Shown here: piece after piece, positions 26,789 to 36,107 of the stretch
How the letters are laid out: the number at the start of each line of letters is the position of its first letter
How positions within the stretch are numbered: position 1 is the stretch's first letter
Source: Treponema sp. OMZ 798
GTDB taxonomy: Bacteria; Spirochaetota; Spirochaetia; Treponematales; Treponemataceae
DNA length: 64,000 nucleotides
Direction: 5' to 3'
NCBI RefSeq assembly: GCF_024181385.1
Contig: NZ_CP051305.1
Coordinates: forward strand, 1,302,001 to 1,366,000
Program-made: the position numbers and the translations under genes
Notes under the pieces: generated by a model
Database searches by the model: none
Told to the model about the DNA's origin: nothing
Seen by the model: the letters and a program-made list of their open reading frames with translations, nothing else

Positions 26789-28036
26789 CTAATCCCTTTT
26801 AAATAAGTCTCTCGTATAAATCTTATCCTTAACATCGTCAAGACATGAATCATACCTATTAGCAATTATGACACTACTCATTTTTTTAAATTTTGCAAGA
26901 TCATTTACAACAAGACGTCCAAAAAAAGTTTTTCCGTCATTTAAAGTAGGTTCATAAATAATAACATCAGCGCCCTTGGCTTTTATCCTTTTCATAATTC
27001 CTTGAATGGAACTTTGACGGAAATTATCGCTATTTGATTTCATAATAAGACGATACACACCAACAACTATCTTTTTCTCATTATTTGCATTAAACGATAT
27101 GGAATCAGAATAATCATAATAGCCGGCTTTTTGCAAAACCCTATCGGCAATAAAATCTTTGCGTGTTCTATTTGATTCTACTATTGCCTGAATAAGATTT
27201 TGAGGAACATCCTGATAATTAGCTAAAAGCTGTTTTGTATCTTTCGGGAGACAGTATCCTCCATATCCAAACGATGGATTGTTATAAAAAGAGCCTATTC
27301 GCGGATCAAGACAAACACCTTCTATTATAGACTGAGTATTCAAGCCCTTAAGTTCTGCATAGGTATCAAGCTCATTAAAAAAGCTTACTCTTAAGGCAAG
27401 ATAGGTATTTGCAAACAATTTTACAGCTTCAGCTTCAGTAAAATCCATAAGCAGGGTATCAATGTTCTCTTTTATGGCTCCTTCCTTCAATAATCTTGCA
27501 AAATCTTCAGCAGCTTCCGTAAGTCTCTTGTCTTTTAAATCGGTTCCTACAATGATTCTGCTTGGATAAAGATTATCATAAAGAGCATTACTTTCCCTTA
27601 AAAATTCCGGACTGAATATTATATTTTTACTTCCGGTTTTTTCCCGTATTGTTTTTGTAAAGCCGACCGGAATAGTAGATTTTATTACCATAACAGCATT
27701 AGGATTATAAGTCATAACAAGCTTTATTACAGCTTCAACAGCACTCGTATCAAAAAAATTTTTTTGCGGATCATAATTAGTAGGAGTCGCAATAATAACA
27801 AAATCTGCATTGGAATATGCAAATGCAGCATCAAGCGTAGCTTTAAGATTAAGAGGTTTCGTTAAAAGATAGTCTTCAATCTCTTTATCTTGAATAGGAG
27901 ATTTTTTATTATTTATAAGATTAACCCTATCAGGTACTATATCTACGGCATAAACTTCATTATGCTGTGAAAGGAGAACAGCAATGCTTAAGCCTACATA
28001 GCCGGTTCCGGCTACCGCAATTTTATATTTTTTCAT
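26789..28036 (-). CDS. UDP-glucose/GDP-mannose dehydrogenase family (likely UDP-glucose 6-dehydrogenase)
   Basis: The enzyme oxidises UDP-glucose in two steps to UDP-glucuronate. The 415 residues have the NAD motif AGTGYVGLS at 9-17, [18 protein letters not shown] and the catalytic cysteine in YGGYCLPKD (about C262), with the C-terminal UDP-binding domain. The length fits the short Ugd type common in capsule loci; UDP-HexNAc dehydrogenases are usually recognisable by other motifs, so UDP-glucose is favoured. A uronic acid in the glycan would give a carboxylate for the ATP-grasp enzyme at 32196-33125 to amidate. Confidence 0.9.
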   Translation of the reverse strand: MKKYKIAVAGTGYVGLSIAVLLSQHNEVYAVDIVPDRVNLINNKKSPIQDKEIEDYLLTKPLNLKATLDAAFAYSNADFVIIATPTNYDPQKNFFDTSAVEAVIKLVMTYNPNAVMVIKSTIPVGFTKTIREKTGSKNIIFSPEFLRESNALYDNLYPSRIIVGTDLKDKRLTEAAEDFARLLKEGAIKENIDTLLMDFTEAEAVKLFANTYLALRVSFFNELDTYAELKGLNTQSIIEGVCLDPRIGSFYNNPSFGYGGYCLPKDTKQLLANYQDVPQNLIQAIVESNRTRKDFIADRVLQKAGYYDYSDSISFNANNEKKIVVGVYRLIMKSNSDNFRQSSIQGIMKRIKAKGADVIIYEPTLNDGKTFFGRLVVNDLAKFKKMSSVIIANRYDSCLDDVKDKIYTRDLFKRD

Positions 28037-28045
28037 TTTTTATTT

Positions 28046-29056
28046 TTATCTCCGCGACTGTAAAAATCTAACCAAACCATAGGGAAGCAGATATTTAATA
28101 AGTTTTTTCACAGTAAATTTATATTCTACATTCTTTTTGTTTACTTTACATTTATATTTTTCGGTCTCGGATAATAAGGCAAATAATTGATTCATATCGC
28201 CTATATCGGCCGTTTGAGTAAAACTATTACTATCAATTGATATTTTTAAGTATTCAAAACATTGTTTTGCATAAGAATTAGAGACTTTGATAAAATACTC
28301 AGGATACTTATATTCAAAATACCGAAAATAATCATAAAATGCCTGAGCATGGAGGAGATTATGATGAAATTTATTTGTATTGGTCCATATACCATCTTGA
28401 TGCATTCTATAAACAGCAGCAAATTCATTTTTAAAATAAGCTTTACCCTTATGCAAATGAAAAATATATCTTTCAGTATCTGCCCGAAAAGAAGATTCGC
28501 TATATGTTCCTATTGCATTTTTTATAATTTCAGGGATACCATTATTATATACAACATTTCTAAAAATACTTCCGGCTGTTTGCGTTATGATAACCTTATC
28601 TTGCAATAAATCATTAAAAGAAAAAACACTGTCTTGTACTTGAGTTTTGATATAAGGCTCATGTGAGCCATCATCATACAACATCATACAGTTAGAACTA
28701 TAAATTGTAAACTCTTTATGAGTATCAAGAAAATCGACAGCTTTTTGTAAAAAAAACTCATCCGTATAATAGTCATCAGGATCCAACACACAAAAATATT
28801 CGGTTTCAACCCTCATTTGAGCTTTTAAAATGTTGGAAAGTAATCTCTCATTTTTGCCCGACAAAATAATTTCAATGTTATCGGGATGGGTTTTATGAAA
28901 ATCTTTTATTTTTTCAACAGAACCGTCTGTCGAACAATCATCTGTAATAATGAGCTTTACACCAAATTTTGTTTTTTGATTTAAAACTGAATTTACAGCT
29001 TCGGTAATATACCGTCCCCGATTATACGAAGGCATTAATACGGTTATTTTATTCAT
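28046..29056 (-). CDS. Glycosyltransferase family 2
   Basis: This is a GT2 enzyme of about 336 residues, starting at ATG 29056 in preference to the codon two positions earlier. ITVLMPSYNRGRYI, ITDDCSTDGS and VLDPDDYY (DXD-like PDD near residue 95) form the GT-A core. The C-terminal region is basic and ends LLPYGLVRFLQSRR, a probable membrane-surface helix also seen in the GT2 at 21010-22026. It is separated from the dehydrogenase gene by nine bases. Confidence 0.9.
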   Translation of the reverse strand: MNKITVLMPSYNRGRYITEAVNSVLNQKTKFGVKLIITDDCSTDGSVEKIKDFHKTHPDNIEIILSGKNERLLSNILKAQMRVETEYFCVLDPDDYYTDEFFLQKAVDFLDTHKEFTIYSSNCMMLYDDGSHEPYIKTQVQDSVFSFNDLLQDKVIITQTAGSIFRNVVYNNGIPEIIKNAIGTYSESSFRADTERYIFHLHKGKAYFKNEFAAVYRMHQDGIWTNTNKFHHNLLHAQAFYDYFRYFEYKYPEYFIKVSNSYAKQCFEYLKISIDSNSFTQTADIGDMNQLFALLSETEKYKCKVNKKNVEYKFTVKKLIKYLLPYGLVRFLQSRR

Positions 29057-29077
29057 AAGCACACCAATTAATATATC

Positions 29078-29230
29078 TTATTTAAACTCAATAACAGTAT
29101 CTTGAGTTTTATTTTGGTAATTTTTAATACTAATTAAAAAATATATAAATTCGAATAGGAGGATAAAAAGTCCTATTGTTATTTTTATCAAACCTTTTAC
29201 TTTCGAAACAATTGATATTCTATTTTTCAT
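29078..29230 (-). CDS. Possible small membrane protein (50 residues), doubtful
   Basis: A short frame from ATG 29230 has a basic N-terminus, one strong hydrophobic helix (IGLFILLFEFIYFLI) and a polar tail. The frame can be extended to 29317, but that overlaps the sulfotransferase gene. There is no well-spaced ribosome site. It could be a real single-span protein, or a leftover from rearrangement between the sulfotransferase and glycosyltransferase genes. Confidence 0.3.
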   Translation of the reverse strand: MKNRISIVSKVKGLIKITIGLFILLFEFIYFLISIKNYQNKTQDTVIEFK

Positions 29231-29274
29231 CCCTGTAAAATTTGAATAGAAGGTTGAAAATACAAGAGAACCTT

Positions 29275-30420
29275 TTAAAAGCGAAAAAGGAAGGTTTCCT
29301 GTTTTTGAAAAGCACAAACATTTTTTCTTATATCTTCCAGCGATAATCTATTAGGATTCTTACATTCAGAATGGAAATATCTAATTTGACTTTCTGAATA
29401 ATCATAGCAGAATTCAGGAAGTTCTTTTTCTATCTTTTTTATATCATCAAAATACTTAGGATATCTTCGAAACATTTGCGTATTTTGAATCGATTTTTCA
29501 GGAATAAAAATTTGACCTTTTTTAACATGGTCTTCATCGGATAGATCTAAAAAATTTTTTATTTTTGATAAGCTGTCTTCATAATCGTATATCAAATTTT
29601 CAAATTGAATATGAAGTATATTGTCTTTGTTATTTTCTTTTTGAGGCTTAATGCATTGTCTTCTATGTTTATAGTATTTAATCCAAGCATCAACATCCCA
29701 TGTAGGAATAAACCATTCTCCATATATTTCCTTGTTCATTACGTAAAGGTCTCGAGGATCTCGATTCGCAATCAAGGCCTTAGAATTTTTATAATACATA
29801 AGCTCATTAGGTGTAGTAGAGGTCGCAGTATAAATAGCATCTGCTAATAAATATCTTTTATTTTGCATATATGATGGTGAAAATACTTTTTCGATATAAG
29901 CTTGAGTTTTTTGGTAAAAATCATCTGTAAAATCGGCATAATATACTTTTCCAAAAGGAGCAAAAGACGGCTCCCAGTGATATGGTTCATACGCTGCATA
30001 CTCACGGCTTCCATACAGATACTTATAAAGCTTACCGGCATTTTTAAACATTTTACTTTCGTTTTTATCAAGAAAACTATAGTCATAATCCTTATGAACG
30101 GCACCTAAATACCAGTCAGAAATAGAATCTATATATGCTACAGCACAATCATAAAAAGTATCACCAAAATTATTTTGATATAGTGGATCTAAAGAAGCAA
30201 TTTTTGCATTAAATAAAAAAGATTTTATAGCATTATCTATGCCATACCTTGTTTTAAGGGCAATTTCCAGCGGCAAAATATTATCAGTAAAAAATTTACA
30301 TTCAAATTGGCCTCTATCCGCAATCGAATATATGCTTTCAAATTCTTCCAATACATTTGTTAATGCAGAACCTCCTGATTGAGCAAAACTTGATGTTCCG
30401 ATTATTGTTGGTGTGGGCAT
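29275..30420 (-). CDS. Sulfotransferase-like protein
   Basis: This 381-residue protein appears to be a PAPS-dependent sulfotransferase. The N-terminal GTSSFAQSGGSAL (8-20) stands where the 5'-phosphosulfate loop lies, and NRDPRDLY near residue 222 matches the 3'-phosphate-binding RDPRD motif. IQFENLIYDYEDSLSKI and IKNFLDLSDED are also typical of the family. An AGGAG ribosome site precedes the ATG. The position among glycosyltransferases suggests sulfation of the glycan. No PAPS-synthesis gene is in the window. The match rests on short motifs, so this is a family assignment only. Confidence 0.7.
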   Translation of the reverse strand: MPTPTIIGTSSFAQSGGSALTNVLEEFESIYSIADRGQFECKFFTDNILPLEIALKTRYGIDNAIKSFLFNAKIASLDPLYQNNFGDTFYDCAVAYIDSISDWYLGAVHKDYDYSFLDKNESKMFKNAGKLYKYLYGSREYAAYEPYHWEPSFAPFGKVYYADFTDDFYQKTQAYIEKVFSPSYMQNKRYLLADAIYTATSTTPNELMYYKNSKALIANRDPRDLYVMNKEIYGEWFIPTWDVDAWIKYYKHRRQCIKPQKENNKDNILHIQFENLIYDYEDSLSKIKNFLDLSDEDHVKKGQIFIPEKSIQNTQMFRRYPKYFDDIKKIEKELPEFCYDYSESQIRYFHSECKNPNRLSLEDIRKNVCAFQKQETFLFRF

Positions 30421-30549
30421 AGTAAACTCCTATTACTTATAGAGGCACCTATAAAAACCTATTTTTCAGTACCGATTTATTACTCGCCAATGTTTTTATA
30501 AACTGCCTAGTGCAAAAATTAGATTCTTTATCTTGGGTCTTCTTATTTT

Positions 30550-30900
30550 TCATTTTTTATACCTACTATTCTCCATAATTTTATTTCTTAAAACAGCCAA
30601 TATCAGCATAAGGCATATGTTAAGTTCATCATTATTAGCGAGAATATTGCACAAACTTTGTTTATTTGATATTCTGTTTGATCATCACTTATGTTGTATA
30701 ATCTTTGTAAGATTGTTATTTTAAACATCATTACATAATCGCATGCATATTTTCCGCCTAAATCTTTTGCTTCTTTGTTTAATGCTTTTTAAATATTGGT
30801 TTAAATATTTCCCAATTTATTCTTCATTAAGTTTCTCAAGACTATTTCATAGCTTGTTTAAGACTCTTAAACTATCTCCTCATAAAATAATCATCTTTGC
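30550..30900 (-). pseudogene. Decayed IS5-family transposase
   Basis: On the minus strand, short stretches in different frames recall IS5-type transposases: LEKLNEE, NWEIFKPIFKK, then GGKYACDYVMMFKIT and LQRLYNISDDQTEYQIN, which is the typical N-terminal region. These are followed at once by C-terminal pieces (LIMMNLTYALC and LAVLRNKIMENSRYKK then stop at 30550). Several frameshifts and stops separate the pieces, and the catalytic DDE middle is deleted. The flanks 30421-30549 and 30901-30968 hold no gene and no clear terminal inverted repeats. The two plus-strand frames here are shadows of this remnant. Confidence 0.82.
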
Positions 30901-30968
30901 TTCATACTTCAATTTATCATCTTTTTTATTTTTTAAGGCAGGATGGGGAAAAAAGGGAAAGAAGTCCT

Positions 30969-32177
30969 TTAATCAATAATATCGCCTATGGAATTTAAAC
31001 CATAATAACATGGCAAACCTGATTTAAATTTTTCAGATAAATCAAATCTATCTGATAATAAAGAATTGGTTTTATGATCTATAATATGTTCATTTCTTAT
31101 TATTTCAGCCCAATATAATATTTCATCTATTGTTTTCACCGTTATACATAATTTTTCTGCAATCCACTTTGCAATACAAACCCCATAATAAATATCATCC
31201 ATAAAAAATCGATGTTCTTTATCTAATTCCCACAACCCATTATGATTTTGTATCACAGGTGTTTGAATAGTTGTTAATGTTGGGGAATTAACAAATGATT
31301 GTTTTATATCAGTATTGTTTGATTGGTATGATAATCTTTCAAGTGTCAAATAGTCAAGCATATATGTATAATCATTTTTTGGATATAGTTTTATAATTTC
31401 CTTTCTAATTTTAGTATAGTCATTATCAAGAGCTGATAATGTATCAGCAGAGACTTTATCATAATCACGATAGAACATCGGAACATCATCTTTATGCTTC
31501 CAAGTTTTTCCATATACTTTATATAATCCAAAACATCTGGAAGTATGTATAATTTGATTATCAACGGAAAGTGTTAATGAAATAAAATTTTTGCATTGCA
31601 GTACTTTACCTTGTTTAAACCATTTATAACAGATATTATTGAATAACTCATTATTCAGTTTTTCAAAATATAAATCAGGAAAAACAGTTGCAATATTTAC
31701 AGCTTTACTGCCATATGTTACAGCATTTTTACCATAGTTTTTTACTCTACAAACCCAAGGTATCAAACCAAACGCAAATGTAACAATATTGGTTAATGAA
31801 TATTTTTTCTTAATTTCATCAACCATCCAATTAAAACCGCCTTGACCATATATTGTCCCGATAAATACAGTTTTTTTATTATTTATGTATTTGGCTATTT
31901 GATTTAAAGCAAATCGGTATTTATGTACCGGCATACACAATATTATATAATCAGCTGCTGGAATTATTTCTTCTGGATTTTTTGATGCTTTTGTGAGTCT
32001 ACCTGAAAATGTATTAATAATTTCTCCAGTAGCATTTTGATATTCTAAGCTGACAACATCATTCCAGCATTCTGGTTTTGAAGTAAGAACAGAAACATCA
32101 AAATCTGAATCATCCAAAAGCGGAATAAGAGTATGCGCACTACTTCCACCACCAAATATTACCAATTTTTGTCTCAT
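30969..32177 (-). CDS. Octopine/opine dehydrogenase-like NAD(P) enzyme
   Basis: The 402 residues begin with a dinucleotide motif (FGGGSSAHTL) and a strand IILCMPVHKYRFAL typical of the G3P/opine dehydrogenase Rossmann domain. The C-terminal helical domain from about 190 resembles the octopine-dehydrogenase domain. Such enzymes reductively couple a keto acid to the amino group of an amino acid, giving N-(1-carboxyalkyl)amino acids. In this context it could make an opine that is amide-linked to the glycan, as the next gene is an ATP-grasp ligase candidate. That link is inference. Ketopantoate-reductase-like activities are an alternative. Confidence 0.65.
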   Translation of the reverse strand: MRQKLVIFGGGSSAHTLIPLLDDSDFDVSVLTSKPECWNDVVSLEYQNATGEIINTFSGRLTKASKNPEEIIPAADYIILCMPVHKYRFALNQIAKYINNKKTVFIGTIYGQGGFNWMVDEIKKKYSLTNIVTFAFGLIPWVCRVKNYGKNAVTYGSKAVNIATVFPDLYFEKLNNELFNNICYKWFKQGKVLQCKNFISLTLSVDNQIIHTSRCFGLYKVYGKTWKHKDDVPMFYRDYDKVSADTLSALDNDYTKIRKEIIKLYPKNDYTYMLDYLTLERLSYQSNNTDIKQSFVNSPTLTTIQTPVIQNHNGLWELDKEHRFFMDDIYYGVCIAKWIAEKLCITVKTIDEILYWAEIIRNEHIIDHKTNSLLSDRFDLSEKFKSGLPCYYGLNSIGDIID

Positions 32178-32195
32178 ATATAACTCTATGTTCTA

Positions 32196-33125
32196 TTATA
32201 ATTCTATACTTAAATCAATTTGTGATTCAGTATTACTATATAGATTACTTTCGGTGCCTCCTGTTGGTAAAAAAGTGAGCTCACCAAAATAAATTCGATT
32301 TTGTTCACTGTATAAATCAACACGCACAAATGGAAAAGGTACAGCTAAACGCTCTGCAAAATGTATCATCTTGTTTATATTTTCTGGTAATACCGTTTTA
32401 TCGACATCTTTATCATTTTGATAATATTCACGTACATAATTAAGATTCTTATCAAAAAAATAAAATTTAGGATTTCCGCTTGAGCGTTCAGCACAAAACA
32501 TTAAAACTTCAAATTTACCATTTACACAATATATTTTATAATCTTCCGGTAAGTCATTGTGTTTCGTTTCTATAAGTTTTTCACAAATAATCTTTTTCTT
32601 TATAAATTTATATTGAGTTTCAGCATATAACCTCCAATAATCTTCACATAACCACTCCTTTAAAATTAAACGAGTTTTCGTAACATCTAATTTTGATTTA
32701 TCATTTACAATAATATTATACCCGCAACCATGATTACATTTTAAAACAAACTTATTAGGTAATTTATCAAAATCAATTTCATCAGGACTATTCCATACAC
32801 CAATTAACTCGTTTAATATCTCACCACATTCACAACTTTTAACATAATCTCGCACGCGATACTTATCGCAACACTCAGTTATTAATGGATGATTATAATA
32901 TGTATGCAGTTTTAACCACATACACTTTTCATTTAAAGTTTTAGGATTTTTCAAATCAAGTTTTTTACTAAAAGCTTTTTTGTATAAGTATTTACTCGCG
33001 TATACAGGAGAAAATGTTGAGAGTAATATTCTTAACCATGTTCTATCCTTGTACAGCCAGTTTTTTATTAAGTGATATGGAGGTAATAAAATAGGTTTTA
33101 AAATTTTTTTTAGTGCTTTGTTCAT
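32196..33125 (-). CDS. TupA-like ATP-grasp protein of polysaccharide clusters
   Basis: These 309 residues match the TupA-type ATP-grasp family: LNEKCMWLKLHTYYN and CDKYRVRDYV in the N-terminal part, LPNKFVLKCNHGCGYNIIV as the ATP-binding glycine loop, ICEKLIE, PEDYKIYCVNGK, and VRVDLYS followed by FGELTFLPTGG, the metal-binding acidic strand. TupA acts in teichuronopeptide synthesis in Bacillus, where amino acids are linked to a uronic-acid polymer. An amide-forming ligase role here is inferred from the fold and from UDP-glucose dehydrogenase in the same cluster. The opine-dehydrogenase-like gene is 18 bases downstream. Confidence 0.8.
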   Translation of the reverse strand: MNKALKKILKPILLPPYHLIKNWLYKDRTWLRILLSTFSPVYASKYLYKKAFSKKLDLKNPKTLNEKCMWLKLHTYYNHPLITECCDKYRVRDYVKSCECGEILNELIGVWNSPDEIDFDKLPNKFVLKCNHGCGYNIIVNDKSKLDVTKTRLILKEWLCEDYWRLYAETQYKFIKKKIICEKLIETKHNDLPEDYKIYCVNGKFEVLMFCAERSSGNPKFYFFDKNLNYVREYYQNDKDVDKTVLPENINKMIHFAERLAVPFPFVRVDLYSEQNRIYFGELTFLPTGGTESNLYSNTESQIDLSIEL

Positions 33126-33154
33126 AATAAATTCCTTATTTGTAAAAAAATTAT

Positions 33155-34378
33155 TTATACAATAAGTTCTACAAGAATTAAGTTTTTGCTCACTAATTTC
33201 ATAACTGTTTCAGAGGCTGTTTCTAATGTTATATGAGGCTGCTCAGTCCGACGAACATATACGCTACAATCTTTTGGGATAAAATATTTTTTTAACAAAG
33301 GTATTCTTCTTAAAACAAATGATATACATCGCCACGGAAAGAATACAATTGTATAAAAAAAAGCTAGTATTCTATTTTTTCTATTAATAGATATAACTTT
33401 CTTTTTTATTCGCTCCAGTTTTAAATTATTTATATTCAAAAATTCTAAAAAATAGTCATATTTATTTGAATTTATAAAATCAGTTGTATTTAGCTGTATG
33501 TAAGCATTGGCTACCATATTTTCTATTATTCTTTTTGAAAGTAATTTTGTTTGTGTTCTCCGGTTAAAATCGGAGAGTGTCAGTAAAGCCCCCCAAAAAT
33601 ATATTGGCATAAAGCCCAATCTGTAATTTCCACAGCAAGAATGCAATTTAATATTTTTGATAAAATCATCAGACCTTCTAAGAACTTTAGGAGATGTTCC
33701 AACCCAACCAAGAGGTATTTCCGAATATAAAAATCTTTTTTCCATACTGACACTTATAGCCGCCATGTTAGCATCAGATATTCCGTACGTCAAGAATTTC
33801 GCATTTTGCATTTGCCGCATTTGATCAATTAATGTTTTATGAAATAGCGAAGTTGTATACATTTGAGGCAAATTAAAATAATCATCCTTTGAATATAGAC
33901 ATCTATACATTTCTTTTTTTGAAGATTTAACTCTATACTTTTTCGTTACACTATATGAAACCGCAACATCACCATAATCAGATTGACATCCATTCCAAAA
34001 AAAATAAGCACGTCTACTTGCAATTGTTCTGATATTTTTTTTTGCTGCGATTTCTGTTAACATATCTGCAAGCTGAAAAAAATACGGTTGCAATCCGTCA
34101 TCGCCGCCGACAAACATCTGCCATTGACCGGATGCATGTGTTTGAGCCCAATCAAAATGTGCTGCCATTGTAAGGCGGCTTATTGTATGCAGAACTTTTA
34201 TATTAGGATGATTGAGAGAATCGATATATTCAGCTGTTCCGTCCGTAGAATTATCATCACTTATAATTAATTCATAATCAGTATAATTTTGAGAAATTAT
34301 AGACTCTATTGTAGCAGGTAAATAATTTATAACATTATTTACAGGTATTATTATTGAATATTTAGGCTTATTCATCAT
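33155..34378 (-). CDS. Glycosyltransferase family 2
   Basis: This 407-residue GT2 enzyme has SIIIPVNNVINYL, ISDDNSTDGTAE and FVGGDDGLQP (the GDD at about 93-95 takes the DXD role). The C-terminal 120 residues are basic with a hydrophobic segment (ILAFFYTIVFFPW), suggesting membrane association. Two ATGs in tandem (34378 and 34375) overlap the TGA of the upstream reductase gene, a coupled start. The sugar specificity is unknown. Confidence 0.88.
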   Translation of the reverse strand: MMNKPKYSIIIPVNNVINYLPATIESIISQNYTDYELIISDDNSTDGTAEYIDSLNHPNIKVLHTISRLTMAAHFDWAQTHASGQWQMFVGGDDGLQPYFFQLADMLTEIAAKKNIRTIASRRAYFFWNGCQSDYGDVAVSYSVTKKYRVKSSKKEMYRCLYSKDDYFNLPQMYTTSLFHKTLIDQMRQMQNAKFLTYGISDANMAAISVSMEKRFLYSEIPLGWVGTSPKVLRRSDDFIKNIKLHSCCGNYRLGFMPIYFWGALLTLSDFNRRTQTKLLSKRIIENMVANAYIQLNTTDFINSNKYDYFLEFLNINNLKLERIKKKVISINRKNRILAFFYTIVFFPWRCISFVLRRIPLLKKYFIPKDCSVYVRRTEQPHITLETASETVMKLVSKNLILVELIV

Positions 34379-35193
34379 AACTCCATTATCATTTCATTCA
34401 CATCAGGTATTTCCAATCTTGAACATAAATTCATATTAGTTCTAAGGGTTCTGTCTATTTTTTCAGGATAAGCTTCACAAATATTTAATTTCAGATTATA
34501 CTTATTATTAAAGAGATGAAGTAAATCATATTTTGTAACATCGTTAGAAGCAAAAATATGATACAATCCTTTTTGATATAAATCACCGTTTATTATTTTT
34601 TCACAGCATTTAGCGTATTCCAAAGTGGTCAACCCGTTCCAGTGATGAGTTTTATAACCGTCAACACTTTTACCTTTTTGTGATTTGGTCCATGAAATTA
34701 AGCTTGCATAACTATGTATCTCTTCACCTATAATACTTGTTCGCAGGACCATTGCTTCCGAGCATATCTCGCCGAGTGATTTTGATTTTCCATATATATC
34801 CAGTGCATCATGGGGATCTGTTTCAACATATTTACCTTTTTGACCGGAATATACACAATCGGTTGTAATATGTATTATTTTGCAACTATTTAAATTTGCC
34901 CACCGAGATAATTCCCATGGAAATAAAGAATTTATTTTGATTGTTGTTTCAATATTTTGGAAAACAAAAGGTTTTATCACTCCTATGCAATTGATAACAT
35001 AATCTATATTTCGCGGAAGAATATTAAGGCTGTCGTGCAAAAGATCGTACTTAATTGAATTACAACTTAATTTATATTGATCATTTCGATGTGTCGGTAT
35101 TATATTCAACAAGGAATTTTTAGAAAGGTATCGAGTTACGGCATTACCGAGCATACCTGTACTGCCGAGAACAAGAACACTTATTTTTTTCAT
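34375..35193 (-). CDS. RmlD/FnlB-like sugar-nucleotide 4-reductase
   Basis: This 272-residue SDR reductase has LGSTGMLGNAV at 9-19, ITTDCVYSG and YGKSKSLGE (catalytic Y and K). The family contains dTDP-4-dehydrorhamnose reductases and the WbjC/FnlB reductases of UDP-FucNAc synthesis. The FnlA-like gene two places upstream in the same operon favours an FnlB-like role on a UDP-4-keto-sugar. It overlaps the methyltransferase upstream (35190) and the GT2 downstream by four bases each. Confidence 0.82.
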   Translation of the reverse strand: MKKISVLVLGSTGMLGNAVTRYLSKNSLLNIIPTHRNDQYKLSCNSIKYDLLHDSLNILPRNIDYVINCIGVIKPFVFQNIETTIKINSLFPWELSRWANLNSCKIIHITTDCVYSGQKGKYVETDPHDALDIYGKSKSLGEICSEAMVLRTSIIGEEIHSYASLISWTKSQKGKSVDGYKTHHWNGLTTLEYAKCCEKIINGDLYQKGLYHIFASNDVTKYDLLHLFNNKYNLKLNICEAYPEKIDRTLRTNMNLCSRLEIPDVNEMIMEL

Positions 35194-36104
35194 TTTATTG
35201 CCTCGATATATAAAGATACTTCAGGAACAGTGGTATCAAATAAAACGGTATTTCGTAATATAGGTGAAATACTTTTTCCATATGCAGAAGGTATTATATG
35301 TTCAAAATTAGATGAACGTAGAACGTCGATTAATTTATTTTTATTAAACCAATTTATATGATATTCCGGGTGGTTATAATCAAAAGAACAAAGAGAAGAA
35401 AAATAATTTAGGGTATTTATATAGTCATTTGAATCCATCAAGCGTTTAAATTCCGATGAAACAATTTTTAGATGATTATCCGAAACAATAGGAGATAAAC
35501 TTCTAAAACAATATAAAAGAAACATATCTTCAAGACTGGCCTTTTCCAATACATTCATAGGAACTCCAAACCACTGTTCTTCCCACAGTTTTGTTTCGAT
35601 TGTCTTAGGATATTTCCCAAAAAAAACACAATCTTCACGCTTATAAGCATCATAATAATAATCAATATCCGGCTGGACAATTCTTAATAATCCTTTTGGC
35701 TTTAAGATTCGATAACATTCCGATAAAATATTCTTTGCTGCGGCATCGGTTATATGCTCTAAGACATGGCTGATATATATAATTTCCGCACATTTGTCCG
35801 GTAGCGGTAATTGTTCCTTTTTCATTAAATCATACTCAATATTAACAATATGCTGATTTTGATCATAAAAATCATTATGATAATCAATATTTGTCCAATA
35901 CGGATGAAAAAAACTACCGGCACCAATATTATAGAATCTCCGATTTTCAATAGATTCTTCAGAATAAAGCATCCTATATAATCCAGATTCTTCAGTGCTA
36001 ATTTGAGGATATATACATTCATCTTCTTTAAAACTCTTCTTTGAAATTTCCAGCCCCAGAAGGTTAAAGATTTTTTTAATTATTTTTTTTATATAGCCGA
36101 ACAT
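35190..36104 (-). CDS. SAM-dependent class I methyltransferase
   Basis: The 304 residues have a Methyltransf_11-type core: FYNIGAGSFFHPYW as motif I, ISHVLEHITDA and ECYRILKPKGLLRIVQPD. This arrangement is common in capsule and O-antigen loci, where such enzymes methylate sugar hydroxyls or terminate chains. The C-terminal 120 residues are helical and variable, probably acceptor-binding. It lies between the FnlA-like gene (four bases upstream) and the FnlB-like gene. The target is unknown. Confidence 0.82.
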   Translation of the reverse strand: MFGYIKKIIKKIFNLLGLEISKKSFKEDECIYPQISTEESGLYRMLYSEESIENRRFYNIGAGSFFHPYWTNIDYHNDFYDQNQHIVNIEYDLMKKEQLPLPDKCAEIIYISHVLEHITDAAAKNILSECYRILKPKGLLRIVQPDIDYYYDAYKREDCVFFGKYPKTIETKLWEEQWFGVPMNVLEKASLEDMFLLYCFRSLSPIVSDNHLKIVSSEFKRLMDSNDYINTLNYFSSLCSFDYNHPEYHINWFNKNKLIDVLRSSNFEHIIPSAYGKSISPILRNTVLFDTTVPEVSLYIEAIK

Positions 36105-36107
36105 AAT

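Noticed and set aside
30533..30979. Two plus-strand frames of 63 and 78 residues
   Set aside because: They are antisense to the IS5 transposase fragments, and the hydrophobic composition is what the reverse of AT-rich coding gives.
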